DNA from: Halieaceae bacterium
GTDB taxonomy: Bacteria; Pseudomonadota; Gammaproteobacteria; Pseudomonadales; Halieaceae
Length of the DNA: 64,000 nucleotides
Assembly: GCA_902631395.1 (NCBI GenBank)
Contig: CACOYM010000004.1
Location: 85,883-149,882 of the forward strand
Direction of reading: 5' to 3'
Position 1 is the stretch's first letter. Every line of letters starts with the position of its first letter. This document shows positions 53,688 through 63,891 of the stretch, in pieces. The notes under the pieces are model-generated. The model worked only from the letters and a program-made list of their open reading frames with translations, was not told the origin of the DNA and did no database searches. Made by a program: the position numbers and the translations under genes.

Positions 53688-54697
53688 TAGGATTCACTGA
53701 GGATCGTCTGTATCTGATCAGCAAGCGCCTGTGGCTCACTCTCCATGCATTCGAAATGCCGGTTTTCGGGACAGTCTGCCTCCCGATAACAGTACTGGCA
53801 GTCGGTCCGCTGAGGTACGGAATACTCCGCACCCAGTAACGCTGGTGACATTGGCCCCGGGAGCATGAGTGATGGGCACCCGGCCAGCCTACCGAGCCAT
53901 TGGGCTGAGGTCGGTACCGTGATGAGGAGTTTACTGGAATGCAAGCGATTCAGAGTGATGCGCATCGGTGCCGAGCCATCAAATTGACTCCAACAAAAAA
54001 CCCCACGGCTCTCGAGAGTTCTCACAAGCTCATCACCGTGTTGGTAGTGCTTATAGCCTGCCCGACCTTGTGTGGACAGCGCCACAATTGGCCTGCCGGC
54101 AGCCTCCTTGAGCAGCGTTGAATCAGACCCGCATGGCAATTCAAAGCGTAGCTCATGATCAAAGCCACAACAGGTTTTGAGATAGAAATGTGGGTAACTG
54201 GTATCGGGTGCTTGTTGCCACCACGGTCGATGCCAATTGGCCATGCCGGGAAAGGTACTATCCATATATTCCCCGGGCCGTTCAAAAAAGGTTTGAGTTT
54301 TTTCTCCCTCAAGAGCCGTTTGCAGAAACGATTCGACCCCCTGATTCAAATAGTTTCCCTCGATTGCAAACCCCGTGTCCCTGAGTGCCCGCGTCATAAA
54401 ACAAGGCATAAACCATGTGTCTAGGTTCACGACGAGATCAAACTTCTGGGCGGCGATCGATTCGCCAAGTCGCATGAATTGCTGCACTGCGGGTATTAGA
54501 TCATCGGGCCATTCTGCCTTGCCAATACCGATAACGTCATCTACCTCCGGGTGGAGCCGCATGATTTCTTCCCCGGCTTCGTAGCTGAGCGCAGTGATCG
54601 AGGCGCTGGGGTAGAGCCGGCGATAGATATAGGCCGCAGGGACCAAGATTGACGCCACATCGCCGAGCCCCATTAAACGTATTAGCAAAACCCTCAT
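53687..54697 (-). CDS. Glycosyltransferase family 9 protein
   Basis: A 336-residue GT9 member. N-terminus MRVLLIRLMGLGDVASILVPAAYIYR is the LGD-type start. The C-terminal half has SSKLLITVPTSAQWLGRLAGCPSLMLPGPMSPAL, which is the donor-site region with Pro-Thr-Ser in place of the usual Asn-Asp-Ser/Thr-Gly, so donor specificity may differ from heptosyltransferases. A late Cys-rich segment (DCQYCYREADCPENRHFEC) could bind a metal. It is the upstream gene of the two-gene GT9 operon and probably decorates a surface glycan. Confidence 0.85.
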   Translation of the reverse strand: MRVLLIRLMGLGDVASILVPAAYIYRRLYPSASITALSYEAGEEIMRLHPEVDDVIGIGKAEWPDDLIPAVQQFMRLGESIAAQKFDLVVNLDTWFMPCFMTRALRDTGFAIEGNYLNQGVESFLQTALEGEKTQTFFERPGEYMDSTFPGMANWHRPWWQQAPDTSYPHFYLKTCCGFDHELRFELPCGSDSTLLKEAAGRPIVALSTQGRAGYKHYQHGDELVRTLESRGVFCWSQFDGSAPMRITLNRLHSSKLLITVPTSAQWLGRLAGCPSLMLPGPMSPALLGAEYSVPQRTDCQYCYREADCPENRHFECMESEPQALADQIQTILSES

Positions 54698-54973
54698 ACG
54701 GACCGCTCACCTTGTTGCGTTAAGTGAGGCCGGTGAGATTTGTGAATTTGTGAGCTGACCATCATTGAATTCTTGCCTTAGGTGATGCATTAGGCAAGCC
54801 CGCTTAACAATGCATAAAATGCATAAAAAGCCATGTTCGTTTATCAGAGAGGAGCTGTTTGATGGATTGCACTGAGCGTTTGATCGTGACGCCGGATCGT
54901 TCCATAGACTCTTTTAAAGCTGACGATTTGCTCTCGCTCAGCTAAAGTGTAAAAAACAGAAGGTGGTAAAAGC

Positions 54974-55549
54974 ATGGCATGGCACCTTGGAAGCGAGCTT
55001 CCTCGCGGAGGCAATTTCTTCACCCGATTTATTGGGCGATCGGTATTTCGTGTATTCGGGTGGAAAATTGAGGGCGACTTCCCTAACCGCAGCAAGGCTA
55101 TTGTTGCTCTTGTGCCCCACAGCTCTAATATCGATTTTTTTCTTACGATCGCCTTTATCTGGGCGACGGGTATGAGGGCATCCTTCCTCATCAAGCACAC
55201 GGTATTTTGGTACCCGTTGGGCCGCTTCATAAGAGCCCTTGGAGGTATTCCTGTTGACCGAACTCAACCGAACGGACTGATTGGCGAGGTCACAGAGCAT
55301 TTTCGTGAGAAATCCAAATTAATACTGGGTATCACCCCCTCTGGCACGCGAAAGCCAGTTAAGGAGTGGAAAGATGGCATCGCGCGCATTGCTGCCGCCT
55401 CTAAGGTACCGATTGTCCCGGCTGTCATTAATTACCGAACCCGCACAGTACGTTTTGCACCCCTGATCGAGGGTATTTCCGAGGTGCGACACATCATGGA
55501 ACGCATTCGCGCTGAGGCGGTAAGTGGGATGCCGCGACTGACCTATTGA
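54974..55549 (+). CDS. Lysophosphatidic-acid acyltransferase-like (PlsC) protein
   Basis: A 191-residue membrane-associated acyltransferase. Block I is HSSNIDFF (H-x4-D), block II is LGGIPVDR, and block III, normally EGTR, reads TPSGTRKP, so Ser replaces Glu. Block IV is PIVPAVINYRTR. It is shorter than PlsC (about 245) and matches the small 1-acylglycerol-phosphate acyltransferases without an N-terminal helical extension. GGTGG lies about ten bases before the ATG. Confidence 0.85.
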   Translation: MAWHLGSELPRGGNFFTRFIGRSVFRVFGWKIEGDFPNRSKAIVALVPHSSNIDFFLTIAFIWATGMRASFLIKHTVFWYPLGRFIRALGGIPVDRTQPNGLIGEVTEHFREKSKLILGITPSGTRKPVKEWKDGIARIAAASKVPIVPAVINYRTRTVRFAPLIEGISEVRHIMERIRAEAVSGMPRLTY

Positions 55550-55629
55550 GATGAAACAGTATCCGCGCCTTAAAGGAGCAGTATTGGCGAGGTGTTTTGG
55601 CAGAGGGGCGTTCTGGACACCACCGTAGG

Positions 55630-57303
55630 TCAGGGCACTTCTGTAAACTGCTCGTGCCGGTTGGTGTGATCCAGAAACGAGTCGGCAGACCCCTGAGACT
55701 GAATTGTATCCAGATCGGCCAACATCAATATGCCCGTGAGTTCGGTCATTGTCGCGGCCTGACTGACGAACAAGTCCTTATTCCAGCGCTCGATGGTGGC
55801 GGCGGAGCTCCAGTAGTGTCCTAAAAAACCTCCCAGGCCGAATCCCGGTAAGTCTAAACAGTGCCAAACATCGCAGTTGTAGTAGCCTGTGTCGGCTAGT
55901 CCCAGTGCGCCCAGGCCCCACCACACCTGTTGCAAGCTCCCGCGACTACCGGAGCGTTCCGGGACCGACACTTGAGCGCGTGACCAGCCATATCGGTCAA
56001 CGGCCTGCTTTGCGGCGTCGATCAACATGTCGTTGTTCCGGGTCCACAGATAAGATTGCTCGGCATATCCAGTGGGCTCCACTCTCCCGTCCACCTCTCG
56101 GTAGTCCATCTCTCCGAGGTGCTCGGTTTGGATCAATCCCACAATCTTAGCTTTTGCTTCGGGGTTGCGTGTAAACCAGTCGACGTCGCTGAAAGCGAGC
56201 TCTGATCCTGGCATGTAGTGACGGCAGTCGAGAAAAATCTTGAGGGTTCTCGGGCGATTGGTTTGTGGGATATTTGAGAAATACTTTACGATGGCGAGAA
56301 GCCCCAGCGCACCATTGTCCTGAGTAATCGAAGGCCCGTCTGTGTGGTTTACCAGCACGATCTGCTCGTCTTCGGGGGTCCCGTAATCCGCCCCGGGTAA
56401 ATAGGCAATGTATTGGTAGGCTGTGGCAGTCTCGATGCCCGCCTCGAGTCTCAGGGTCGCTTTTTTGCCTGCTTTTGCGTCTGCGATGACGGCTGCGCCG
56501 TCCTCTCTCGAGAGAATCAGTGTGGGTGCGTTGTAAAGCTGTGGTACCGAAAACGTATAGAGCCCCCGCGTACGCTCAAATGCCATGTCGTACACGATGA
56601 CCGCACCCGCTGCCTCGCCCTTTTTTGGAATCTGATCGAGGCGTTGTGCCAGTTGCCACCAGATATCAAAGGTAAAGCTCTCGGCAGGGTCAACGAACCT
56701 GAAGGGCGCCGGTAGCGTGTCTGCGTCGGTCGCATGCTCGAAATCGTTGAAGGTGTAGTTGATTAAATAGTTTTCGCTAAAAGGCGGTGATGGGTGTGGT
56801 CGGGTGGGGATAACAACGATTTTCCCTTTGATGTTCTCAGGTGGATTGTAGTGGTCGTAGTAGACGAGGTCCGCAGTGATGCCCTCAGCTGGCGTTGAGC
56901 CAGAGTAAGCGCCATAGCTCGCGACTCTTATAGGTGCGCCGTTAGAAACGAGAGACCAGTTGCTATTGTTTTCTGAGGTAAACCAGCGCTCAAATTGCCA
57001 GCTGTTCTTGATGCCATCCACGGCGCCATACTCAGCGAGCCGCTGCTCCAGAAAGCGCATGTAGTTCAGCCATTCCCGACTGCCGGTCAGTGTGGGCAGA
57101 TTATCGTTCTTCACCGCGGCCCAGCGGTAAGCCTCCTCGGGGGTAACAATCCAATCTGGGTGCAGCTCGAGTAGATTTGGGTGAGGCGTGTTGCTGGCCT
57201 CATCGGTCGAGGTAGGCCCGGCTAAAATCGGACCGGTCGATGCGATGAGCAAAGTGATAGAAAGAGCGCACAGCGTGCCAAGATGATGGAGAAAGCGGCG
57301 CAT
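55630..57303 (-). CDS. Secreted M28-like peptidase/hydrolase with PA domain
   Basis: A 557-residue exported protein (signal peptide to GPILAG). Residues about 110-280 look like a protease-associated domain inserted in the M28 fold (YDHYNPPENIKGKIVVIP, EAAGAVIVYDMA). The catalytic part has LVNHTDGPSITQDNGALGLLAIVKYF, where M28 has H-x-D and a second Asp in DNGAxG. The metal Glu pair seems altered: where M28 has GEE, this has CRHYMPGSELAF, and IQTEHLGEMDY follows. So metal binding may be incomplete or different. It lies downstream of the frameshifted amidohydrolase gene on the same strand. Confidence 0.75.
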   Translation of the reverse strand: MRRFLHHLGTLCALSITLLIASTGPILAGPTSTDEASNTPHPNLLELHPDWIVTPEEAYRWAAVKNDNLPTLTGSREWLNYMRFLEQRLAEYGAVDGIKNSWQFERWFTSENNSNWSLVSNGAPIRVASYGAYSGSTPAEGITADLVYYDHYNPPENIKGKIVVIPTRPHPSPPFSENYLINYTFNDFEHATDADTLPAPFRFVDPAESFTFDIWWQLAQRLDQIPKKGEAAGAVIVYDMAFERTRGLYTFSVPQLYNAPTLILSREDGAAVIADAKAGKKATLRLEAGIETATAYQYIAYLPGADYGTPEDEQIVLVNHTDGPSITQDNGALGLLAIVKYFSNIPQTNRPRTLKIFLDCRHYMPGSELAFSDVDWFTRNPEAKAKIVGLIQTEHLGEMDYREVDGRVEPTGYAEQSYLWTRNNDMLIDAAKQAVDRYGWSRAQVSVPERSGSRGSLQQVWWGLGALGLADTGYYNCDVWHCLDLPGFGLGGFLGHYWSSAATIERWNKDLFVSQAATMTELTGILMLADLDTIQSQGSADSFLDHTNRHEQFTEVP

Positions 57304-57327
57304 GATGAATTCCCAAATTGCGATTGG

Positions 57328-58772
57328 TTAGTCGATGATCAGTCGATCTAGCTGAATTCTCGACAGAGAGAAACCCTGATTGATGAAGCCCGAGATGCTG
57401 CGTGTATAAGTGATATTGTCGACAGGATTCTTGGACAAGAGCACTGTGTTGGCTACGAAGCCAGTTTTGATCTGGCCCATTTCGTTCTCGATGCCAAAAA
57501 TTCTGCTGGTCTGACGGTTGCCGAGTGTAGCGCCTCAAGGGGTGTCATGCCTACTTGAATGTACTGCTCTAGCTCAGTATGCAAACTATAATCTGGAATG
57601 CTCCAGCCGATCGGCGTATCTGTGCCCGCGGCGATCGGTACACCTGGGGCGTGGAGCTCGCCGGTGCGCCGCAACGACCACTCTGCAAATGTGGTGTCGA
57701 CGGATTCGGTCGATGTTATGAGCGTTGCCCTGGCTGAGCGCCACTCATTGCTCACGCTTTCCGGAATCAGATCCATTGCCTCATCAAAGTCCGCCCGCTT
57801 GAAAGGCACTATGAGATCCATCGAGTTCATGCGCAAGGTAGGTAAGGTGATCGCAGCTTTTAATGCCTCGGTGGTTTCCGCGCAAATAACAGGATCCTCA
57901 TTGGCAATGGCTGTGAGGCGCTGCAGTGTATGCAGACGGGACCGCAACACATTGCCTGGCTCGTTGGTCGTATTCGCAAGCTCTGCTTGCCTTGCGGAGA
58001 GCCATAGCTCAGGGTCATTAACGCAGTCCATCTCGTAGTTGCGCAGATGTTCGAGCGATTGAACGTTGGGTGCGACGTCTCTAGCGCGCATGGAGAGTGG
58101 CACATGCCCTTCGATTGGCAGATTTCTGGCGCGCGCCTCATCCACAATGGCTGCAAACACCTCGGGGCTGACCATCTCGTATATTTTCAGAAAGCTCGCT
58201 CCCGCTGCGTGTATTTCAGCAATGTTCCCCCGGGCAGCTTCGGGGGTAGGGTTGGCGATGCCAAGGCCTGGAAAGTTCACGCCGTCGTAAACCACGTCTT
58301 TGCCGTCCAGAAGAGGTCCTGCATACCAAATGCTCGGCGCTAAGTAGCCAGCGTCACGGAGAGTTTTGACAATTGGAGGCAGGTCTTTGAGCAGGGCGCC
58401 GGTATCACGCACTTGAGTCACACCATGGTATAGAAACAGCCCTGCCATTGACTCGGAGAAGCGCCTGTCAAAGGTGAAGTGGACATGAAAATCCCACAAC
58501 CCCGGAATGAGGTACCGCCCGCTGGCATCAAGAACGACCTTTGCTGGTATTTTGCCCGCTGAGTCACTATTTAAAATATTAAGGATACGACCCTGGTCGA
58601 TGAGCACCGTTTGGTTGGCACGGATGGGGTTCATCGCGTCAACCAGCGTCGCGTTGGCGATTATCAAGTCGATCGGCTCGGGGCTGTCCTCTGAACAACC
58701 CATTAGCAGCGCACCGAAGAGCATCAGAGGAAGTGAAGTGAGCGTGGGGGTAAACCGAGTCGCATGAGTCAT
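57328..58772 (-). pseudogene. Amidohydrolase lipoprotein interrupted by a frameshift
   Basis: A metal-dependent amidohydrolase (imidazolonepropionase/prolidase-like group). From Met 58772 it has a lipoprotein signal (LLMGC). The metal motif is DFHVHF after GLWDF, with later ligands EGHVPLS, LEHLRN and AGTDTPIG. The first frame ends early at 57453 with non-family residues (SRTKWARSKLAS). In another frame, starting about 57506, the expected family C-terminus continues: IFGIENEMGQIKTGFVANTV, then LLSKNPVDNITYTRSI, to a TAA at 57328. The join needs one base inserted in the PAxIFG codons (about 57500-57507; CCA-GCA-GAATTTTTGGC). Either the gene is inactive or the assembly has a one-base error. Mature length would be about 480. 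Confidence 0.82.
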
Positions 58773-58803
58773 GATTGCCAACATGCTAATTAAGTGCATC
58801 CCG

Positions 58804-59466
58804 TTAATGGGTTTGGGGATTCGGGGCCTCAGATGGAAATGTTTGACAGAGCTGGCTGGGTTCCCAGCGGGGGTATTTAGCCATGATTTTCGTGAACAGT
58901 GCACTGTTTAGCCACGCGTTGAGCCACTCTCGTGTGCGGGGGTAGGGCGCATCCACCCACCAAGTAGGCTCGACACCCGCGAACTGTCTTATAAAAGGCA
59001 GCAGCGCTACGTCTACGGCGCCAGCACTACTACCTGCAAGCCATTGTGAATTCGACAACGTGGCCTCGACTTCAGCAAGAAAGTTTTCGGCGTTTTTGCG
59101 GTAAAGGGCGGCAGGGTGCTCGGAGAACCGGTCGGTGTACTTGTAGCGATCCAGCCAATATTTGAATTCTCCATCGCAGGTCTCAATCCAGTGCGAGTCA
59201 AACGCTGCCTCGGTCAGCCACCCCAGTGGATCATGCGTGTTGAGCGCCCACCGCATGACATCTAGGCTTTCTTCAATGACTTCGCCATCGGGAAGCACCA
59301 GTACGGGCACGGTCGCTTTGGGTGAGACCTCGAGTAACGCTCGAGGCTTATCTTTCAGCAGGATCTCTCGCAGCGATACCTTTATCCCTGACGCAGCAAT
59401 CGCCATCCGAGCCCGTATGGCGTACGGGCAGCGCCTGAATGAATAAAGGACGGGCAATTCAGTCAT
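58804..59466 (-). CDS. Glutathione S-transferase family protein
   Basis: A 220-residue GST. The thioredoxin-like N-terminal domain has LYSFRRCPYAIRARMAIAASG (the CPYA active-site-like motif), then SPKATVPVLVLPDGEVIEESLDVMRW, which supplies the cis-Pro and the glutathione-binding Glu-Ser. A helical C-terminal domain follows. It is probably co-oriented with, but not tightly linked to, the amidohydrolase gene. The physiological electrophile is unknown. Confidence 0.92.
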   Translation of the reverse strand: MTELPVLYSFRRCPYAIRARMAIAASGIKVSLREILLKDKPRALLEVSPKATVPVLVLPDGEVIEESLDVMRWALNTHDPLGWLTEAAFDSHWIETCDGEFKYWLDRYKYTDRFSEHPAALYRKNAENFLAEVEATLSNSQWLAGSSAGAVDVALLPFIRQFAGVEPTWWVDAPYPRTREWLNAWLNSALFTKIMAKYPRWEPSQLCQTFPSEAPNPQTH

Positions 59467-59628
59467 AGGCCCACCTTAGCGTGGCCAACCTGTGGCAACC
59501 AGTGCTAGCTGAGACGTTTCAGCTCGTTGCGAAGGCTTCTCGATCGTCATTGAGGGGGAAAATCCCCCCAACGGGCGCGAGTTTAGTACTATCCGGAGTA
59601 CTAACTAAACAATAAACGGGGACCAATC

Positions 59629-60429
59629 ATGGGACGATTAGCGGGCAAAGTGGCTTTTGTGCTGGGTGCGGCAGGGCGCGGCAACATGGGCCAGGTGATC
59701 GCACGGCGCTTTGCTGAAGAGGGCGCAACGGTAGCAGTGGGTGGTCGTCATCTTGACGAGCTCGAGTGGTTGGCCGGCGAAATCGGCGGCATGGCAGTAA
59801 CCTGCGACATCACCAAAATGGGAGATATCAAGTCATCGGTTGGCGCCATCATAGATGCCCACGGCAAGCTCGATATCGCGGTCAACGCGACCGGTCTCGG
59901 CCTGCTCGCGCAGTTTGAGGAGACTACCGAGGAAGATCTGAACATTATGATGGACCTGCAGTTCAAAGGGCCGTATCAGTTCATGCAGGTGTTAGTGGGC
60001 GTGATGTCTAACCCATCATCCATCATCCAGATATCTTCTGCGACTGCAACGATTCTGGTGGGTAACCACCACGCCTATATTGGCACTAAAGCGGGTATCG
60101 ACCATGTAGTGCGCGGTGTAGCTGACGAATACGGTGCCAAGGGCATCCGTTTAAACTCGATTTCACCGGGCTTGACTGCGTCGCCGATGGCGGCGCCACA
60201 TTTGGAGACACCTGGGCTGTTGGATGCGTTCTTGAAGAACTACCCGTTGGGTCGACTGAATACTTCGGAGGACATTGCGGCTGCGGCCGTTTTCTTGGGT
60301 AGTGATGAGTGTTATATGACGGGCCAGAACTTGCAGGTGAATGGTGGTTTGACATTGCGTCGTAACCCACTGCCGTCGGAGGTCGAAGAGTCGGTGATGG
60401 CCGCTATGGCGGCAGAGCAAGCCGAGTAA
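59629..60429 (+). CDS. Short-chain dehydrogenase/reductase
   Basis: A 266-residue SDR. The cofactor motif is slightly atypical, LGAAGRGNMGQ (extra residues, as in some FabI- or atypical SDRs). Further motifs: VNATGLG, catalytic Ser in IQISSATATI, Y-I-G-T-K, and TGQNLQVNGGLTL. It is followed after 116 bases by a ThuA-like gene on the same strand, then Dld; the three may form a loose transcription unit. Confidence 0.9.
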   Translation: MGRLAGKVAFVLGAAGRGNMGQVIARRFAEEGATVAVGGRHLDELEWLAGEIGGMAVTCDITKMGDIKSSVGAIIDAHGKLDIAVNATGLGLLAQFEETTEEDLNIMMDLQFKGPYQFMQVLVGVMSNPSSIIQISSATATILVGNHHAYIGTKAGIDHVVRGVADEYGAKGIRLNSISPGLTASPMAAPHLETPGLLDAFLKNYPLGRLNTSEDIAAAAVFLGSDECYMTGQNLQVNGGLTLRRNPLPSEVEESVMAAMAAEQAE

Positions 60430-60545
60430 GGCCAATCAGTGTGAGTGGTCAAAGGGTGTGCACAGCGGTCTACAGGGCATGAATTTGCCGGGTAGGTACA
60501 GTGCTGTGACACCGTTATGCCCATAAAAATAAGAGAGGGAGTGCA

Positions 60546-61295
60546 ATGGCAGGTAAGCGAAAAAATGTGTACCTGGTGTGTGGGGGTAAGTACCACGATT
60601 TTGATTTCGCGAGGTTGGAGCTATTAAAACTGCTAGCTGAGCACGACGTGGTCCGTGTCAAAGTGGCCAACGACTACAGCGATGTGGAGGCGATGTGCCA
60701 GGCAGATTTGTTGGTGACTTACACATGCGACGAGGTACCTGATGCCGCGGGGCAGACGCGACTTAAGTCCTATGTGGAGGAGGGTGGCAAGTGGTTTGCG
60801 TTGCATGCCACCAACTCGGTACTGGAGTGGTTAAGTCATGATCCCCCGCTACTTCGTGCGCCCCGTGACCATAAGGACTTTATGGAGGTGTTGGGGAGCC
60901 AGTTTCTCGCGCATCCCCCTATCGAGCCTTACCGGGTCGAGGTGACCAAGCCAGAGCATCCCCTCGTGCAGGGCATCGAACCTTTTGATACAACTGACGA
61001 GCTGTATTTATCGGAGTATCACGGCGAGAACGAAATGCTTCTGCATACAAAGTGGTCCGGCACGGTTGATGCCTTTGAGGACGGTAACTGGGAAACTGGC
61101 GACGATGAGCACGCAGTCTTTTATTTGCGACCCTACGGGCGGGGCACGGTGCTGTATCTAACCCTAGGACACTGCCGCTCAACCTATGACATGCAGCCAC
61201 TGGTTGAAGAGTATCCGGTTCTTGAGCGCGGTAGTTGGGAGGTTCCCGCTTATTACGAGTTGCTCCGCAGAGGCATTGTCTGGGGTATTCGGTAG
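60546..61295 (+). CDS. ThuA-like domain protein
   Basis: A 249-residue protein with the ThuA (trehalose-utilisation) glutamine-amidotransferase-like fold: NVYLVCGGKYHDFDFARLELLKLL at the start, then GGKWFALHATNSVLEWL, HPLVQGIEPFDTTDELYLSEYH, and a late YGRGTVLYLTLGHCRSTYD. GHCR with the upstream HATN is typical of ThuA. A good Shine-Dalgarno (GAGGGAG) precedes the ATG. ThuA proteins act in sugar catabolism, but no sugar pathway is adjacent, so the substrate is not assigned. Confidence 0.88.
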   Translation: MAGKRKNVYLVCGGKYHDFDFARLELLKLLAEHDVVRVKVANDYSDVEAMCQADLLVTYTCDEVPDAAGQTRLKSYVEEGGKWFALHATNSVLEWLSHDPPLLRAPRDHKDFMEVLGSQFLAHPPIEPYRVEVTKPEHPLVQGIEPFDTTDELYLSEYHGENEMLLHTKWSGTVDAFEDGNWETGDDEHAVFYLRPYGRGTVLYLTLGHCRSTYDMQPLVEEYPVLERGSWEVPAYYELLRRGIVWGIR

Positions 61296-61372
61296 TCTAG
61301 GTTTTTCCCACGCTACTCGGCAGGGGAATTTCTGGCCAATCGGTCGTTGTGATATGACGCTAAGCTAAACCC

Positions 61373-63061
61373 ATGGATACTCGCTGGATTGACGAACTGG
61401 AAGCTGAATTGTCCGGCACGCGTGTGCTTCGCGAGCCTCATCAGATCAAACGCTTCACCACGGGGATTCGCTTTGGTCAAGGCTCAGCCCTAGCAGTCTT
61501 TGAGCCCTCCTCTCTGCTGGCGTTCTGGAAGATACTCAAGGCTTCTGTGGCTGCTGACTGCATTGTGATCTGCCAGGCTGCGAACACCGGTGTGACCGGC
61601 GGTTCGACCCCCGACGGGGACGATTACGATCGTGAGATCGTGATCATCAGTACCCTCAAACTCGATACCTGCATGCCGTTATGCAATGCGCAACAGGCGT
61701 TGGTTTTTGCTGGTGGTACGCTTTACCGGCTGGAAGAGATCCTGGCGCCCCTCGGCAAAAACCCTCACTCGGTAATTGGTTCTTCCTGTATTGGTGCCTC
61801 CGTCATCGGCGGGGTCTGCAACAATTCTGGCGGCAGTCTGGTAAAGCGGGGCCCCGCTTATACCGAGCTTGCCCTTTTTGCCCGACTCACCGAGCAAGGC
61901 GAGCTTGAGCTGGTCAATCATCTAGGTATTGAGTTGGGAGACACCCCTGAGGAGATGCTGAGCAACCTTGATGAAGGCCATTTTGATCTGGATGCCGCAA
62001 CCCTTGGCGGTGGCTTGGCCTCGGACCCTGAATACATTGACCGTGTGCGCGAGGTCGATGACCCAACACCTTCTCGATTCAATGCTGACCGTCGCCGGCT
62101 CCACGAGGCCAGCGGCAGTGCGGGTAAGCTAGCGGTTTTTGCAGTGCGGGTCGATACCTTCGACAAGCCCAAGGTAGAGCAGGTGTTTTATGTCGGCACG
62201 AATGAACCTGAGCAGCTGAATGAGATCCGCCGGCGCTTGCTTACTGAGTGCGCTGAGCTCCCCGAGATGGGCGAGTATATGCACAACAGTTGGTTCGACG
62301 GGGCCGATCGCTACTGCAAAGACACCTTCCTGCTTATCAAATACCTGGGCACCGATTTCTTGCCGCGGCTTTATCGCATTAAGGCAACGCTCGATCGTTG
62401 GATTGAAAAGATACCGGGGCTTCCCAGTCGCCCCGCCGATCGTTTATTGCAACGATTGGCTCAATGGTGGCCTGATCATCTGCCCAAGCGGATGCGTGAT
62501 TACCGCAAGGCTTACGAGCACCACCTGATTTTAGTCGGTGCCGATACTGCTATTGCCGAGGTCAGGCAGGTGCTACATGACGTCACGAGAGAGACGGACA
62601 CGGGAGATTTTTTCGAGTGTTCGCCGAGAGAGGGCGATGCTGCACTGTTGCATCGGATGGTAGCAGGCGGCTCCCCGGCGCGTTATAACCTGATCCATGC
62701 CGAGGAGACTAATGGCATTGTCGCGTTTGATGTGGCACTGCCGAGAAACTATGCGAAGTGGCACGAGTTCCTGCCTGAGGATCTGCTCGATCAATGCGCA
62801 GCGCCTTACCGCGGCGGGCACTTCATGTGCCGCGTGTTTCATTGGGACTTTGTGTTGAAGGCGGGGGTCGACCCAGAAGCGGTAAAGGCGCGGATGATGT
62901 CCTTGCTCGATGACATTGGGGCCAAATACCCGGCTGAGCATAACGTGGGGCATTTGTATTGCGCGGAGCCCCATCATGCGGCTTTTTATCGGGAACTGGA
63001 TCCGACCAATACTTTTAATGCTGGCGTGGGTAAGATGTCAAAGCACCGGTGCTATCACTGA
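61373..63061 (+). CDS. dld: Quinone-dependent D-lactate dehydrogenase Dld
   Basis: A 562-residue peripheral membrane flavoprotein that oxidises D-lactate to pyruvate and reduces quinone. It has the FAD-binding type 4 domain (ICQAANTGVTGGSTPDGDDYDREIVIISTLKLD; HSVIGSSCIGASVIGGVCNNSGGSLVKRGPAYTE), the Dld-specific cap region, and the C-terminal HNVGHLYCAEPHHAAFYRELDPTNTFNAGVGKMS. Length agrees with E. coli Dld (571). Confidence 0.95.
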   Translation: MDTRWIDELEAELSGTRVLREPHQIKRFTTGIRFGQGSALAVFEPSSLLAFWKILKASVAADCIVICQAANTGVTGGSTPDGDDYDREIVIISTLKLDTCMPLCNAQQALVFAGGTLYRLEEILAPLGKNPHSVIGSSCIGASVIGGVCNNSGGSLVKRGPAYTELALFARLTEQGELELVNHLGIELGDTPEEMLSNLDEGHFDLDAATLGGGLASDPEYIDRVREVDDPTPSRFNADRRRLHEASGSAGKLAVFAVRVDTFDKPKVEQVFYVGTNEPEQLNEIRRRLLTECAELPEMGEYMHNSWFDGADRYCKDTFLLIKYLGTDFLPRLYRIKATLDRWIEKIPGLPSRPADRLLQRLAQWWPDHLPKRMRDYRKAYEHHLILVGADTAIAEVRQVLHDVTRETDTGDFFECSPREGDAALLHRMVAGGSPARYNLIHAEETNGIVAFDVALPRNYAKWHEFLPEDLLDQCAAPYRGGHFMCRVFHWDFVLKAGVDPEAVKARMMSLLDDIGAKYPAEHNVGHLYCAEPHHAAFYRELDPTNTFNAGVGKMSKHRCYH

Positions 63062-63815
63062 GCAGGCAATTGTGCTCTTCGCTACCTTCTGCACCGAGTT
63101 AAAGCGCAGCGTTCGCTTCCAACCCCCCCCTAAACTCTCAGTTAATGCTTAGCCTGCCGAAGCATCTCTAGCAATGTGCTCAAAGTTTGTTGTTGCTGAT
63201 TTTTCTGTCGGGCACATTAAGGCCGGGTTGCCCCAGCCCACAAGCCACAACGCTAGAAATGAGTAGCTTGATTGACTCGGGTGCGACCGCACTCTGGGCA
63301 GGTCCCATAGCGTTTAAAATGCGTCAGCTGTGATTCTTAATTGTATTGATATAACGACAGATCAAAGTTTATCGAAAGTGATCAGAGGCTGGACCAGTTA
63401 AAGGCTCGGCGGTATTGGCACCGGGTTTTAGTGGCAAACTGCAGTGAGCCACTACAAAGGCGCCTGCTCCAGCGCACTGTTGAAAATTCATGCGCGTAAT
63501 CGATGAGATTTAACCTTCGTAAAGGAAACACCAGCGTAATCCCGGAGCTCATACTGAGCGGCGGTAGGGAATTTGAGAGAAAAGTGATGAAAGAAGAGAT
63601 CTGGAAAAAAAGCGCGTGACGTCCCACTCCCGCTGTCGGTTTGGCGCTTTGATAGTGTATCCAGTCGGTCTGTGGGCTGTCATTCAGTGAGGCGTTGATC
63701 ATCAGCCTTAGTGGGCATGCAGTGCTAGTCTAGAATTTGAGCGTATCGGCCAGTGAATAACACTGGCAAAGGGTATTGAGCCTAATGGAGGATTTCCTTA
63801 ATATCCGCGACCCGC
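63062..63815. other. Intergenic region before tRNA-Thr
   Basis: I see no gene. The 106-codon minus-strand frame at 63382-63702 has no domain and no ribosome-binding site. The tRNA-Thr promoter must lie near its right end. Confidence 0.55.
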
Positions 63816-63891
63816 GCCGGTGTAGCTCAGCTGGTAGAGCAGCGCATTCGTAATGCGAAGGTCGTAGGTTCGACTCCTATCTCCGGCACCA
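63816..63891 (+). tRNA. tRNA-Thr (anticodon CGT)
   Basis: Acceptor GCCGGTG pairs with the 3' strand TCCGGC plus discriminator and encoded CCA. The D-arm is GCTCAGCTGGTAGAGC. The anticodon loop TTCGTAA gives CGT (reads ACG, Thr). The T-arm is GTAGGTTCGACTCCTAT. The anticodon stem has one mismatch at its outer pair. AT-rich DNA follows. Confidence 0.96.

Noticed and set aside
63382..63702. 106-codon frame before tRNA-Thr
   Set aside because: No recognisable domain or start signal, and high Ser/Arg composition typical of noncoding translation.
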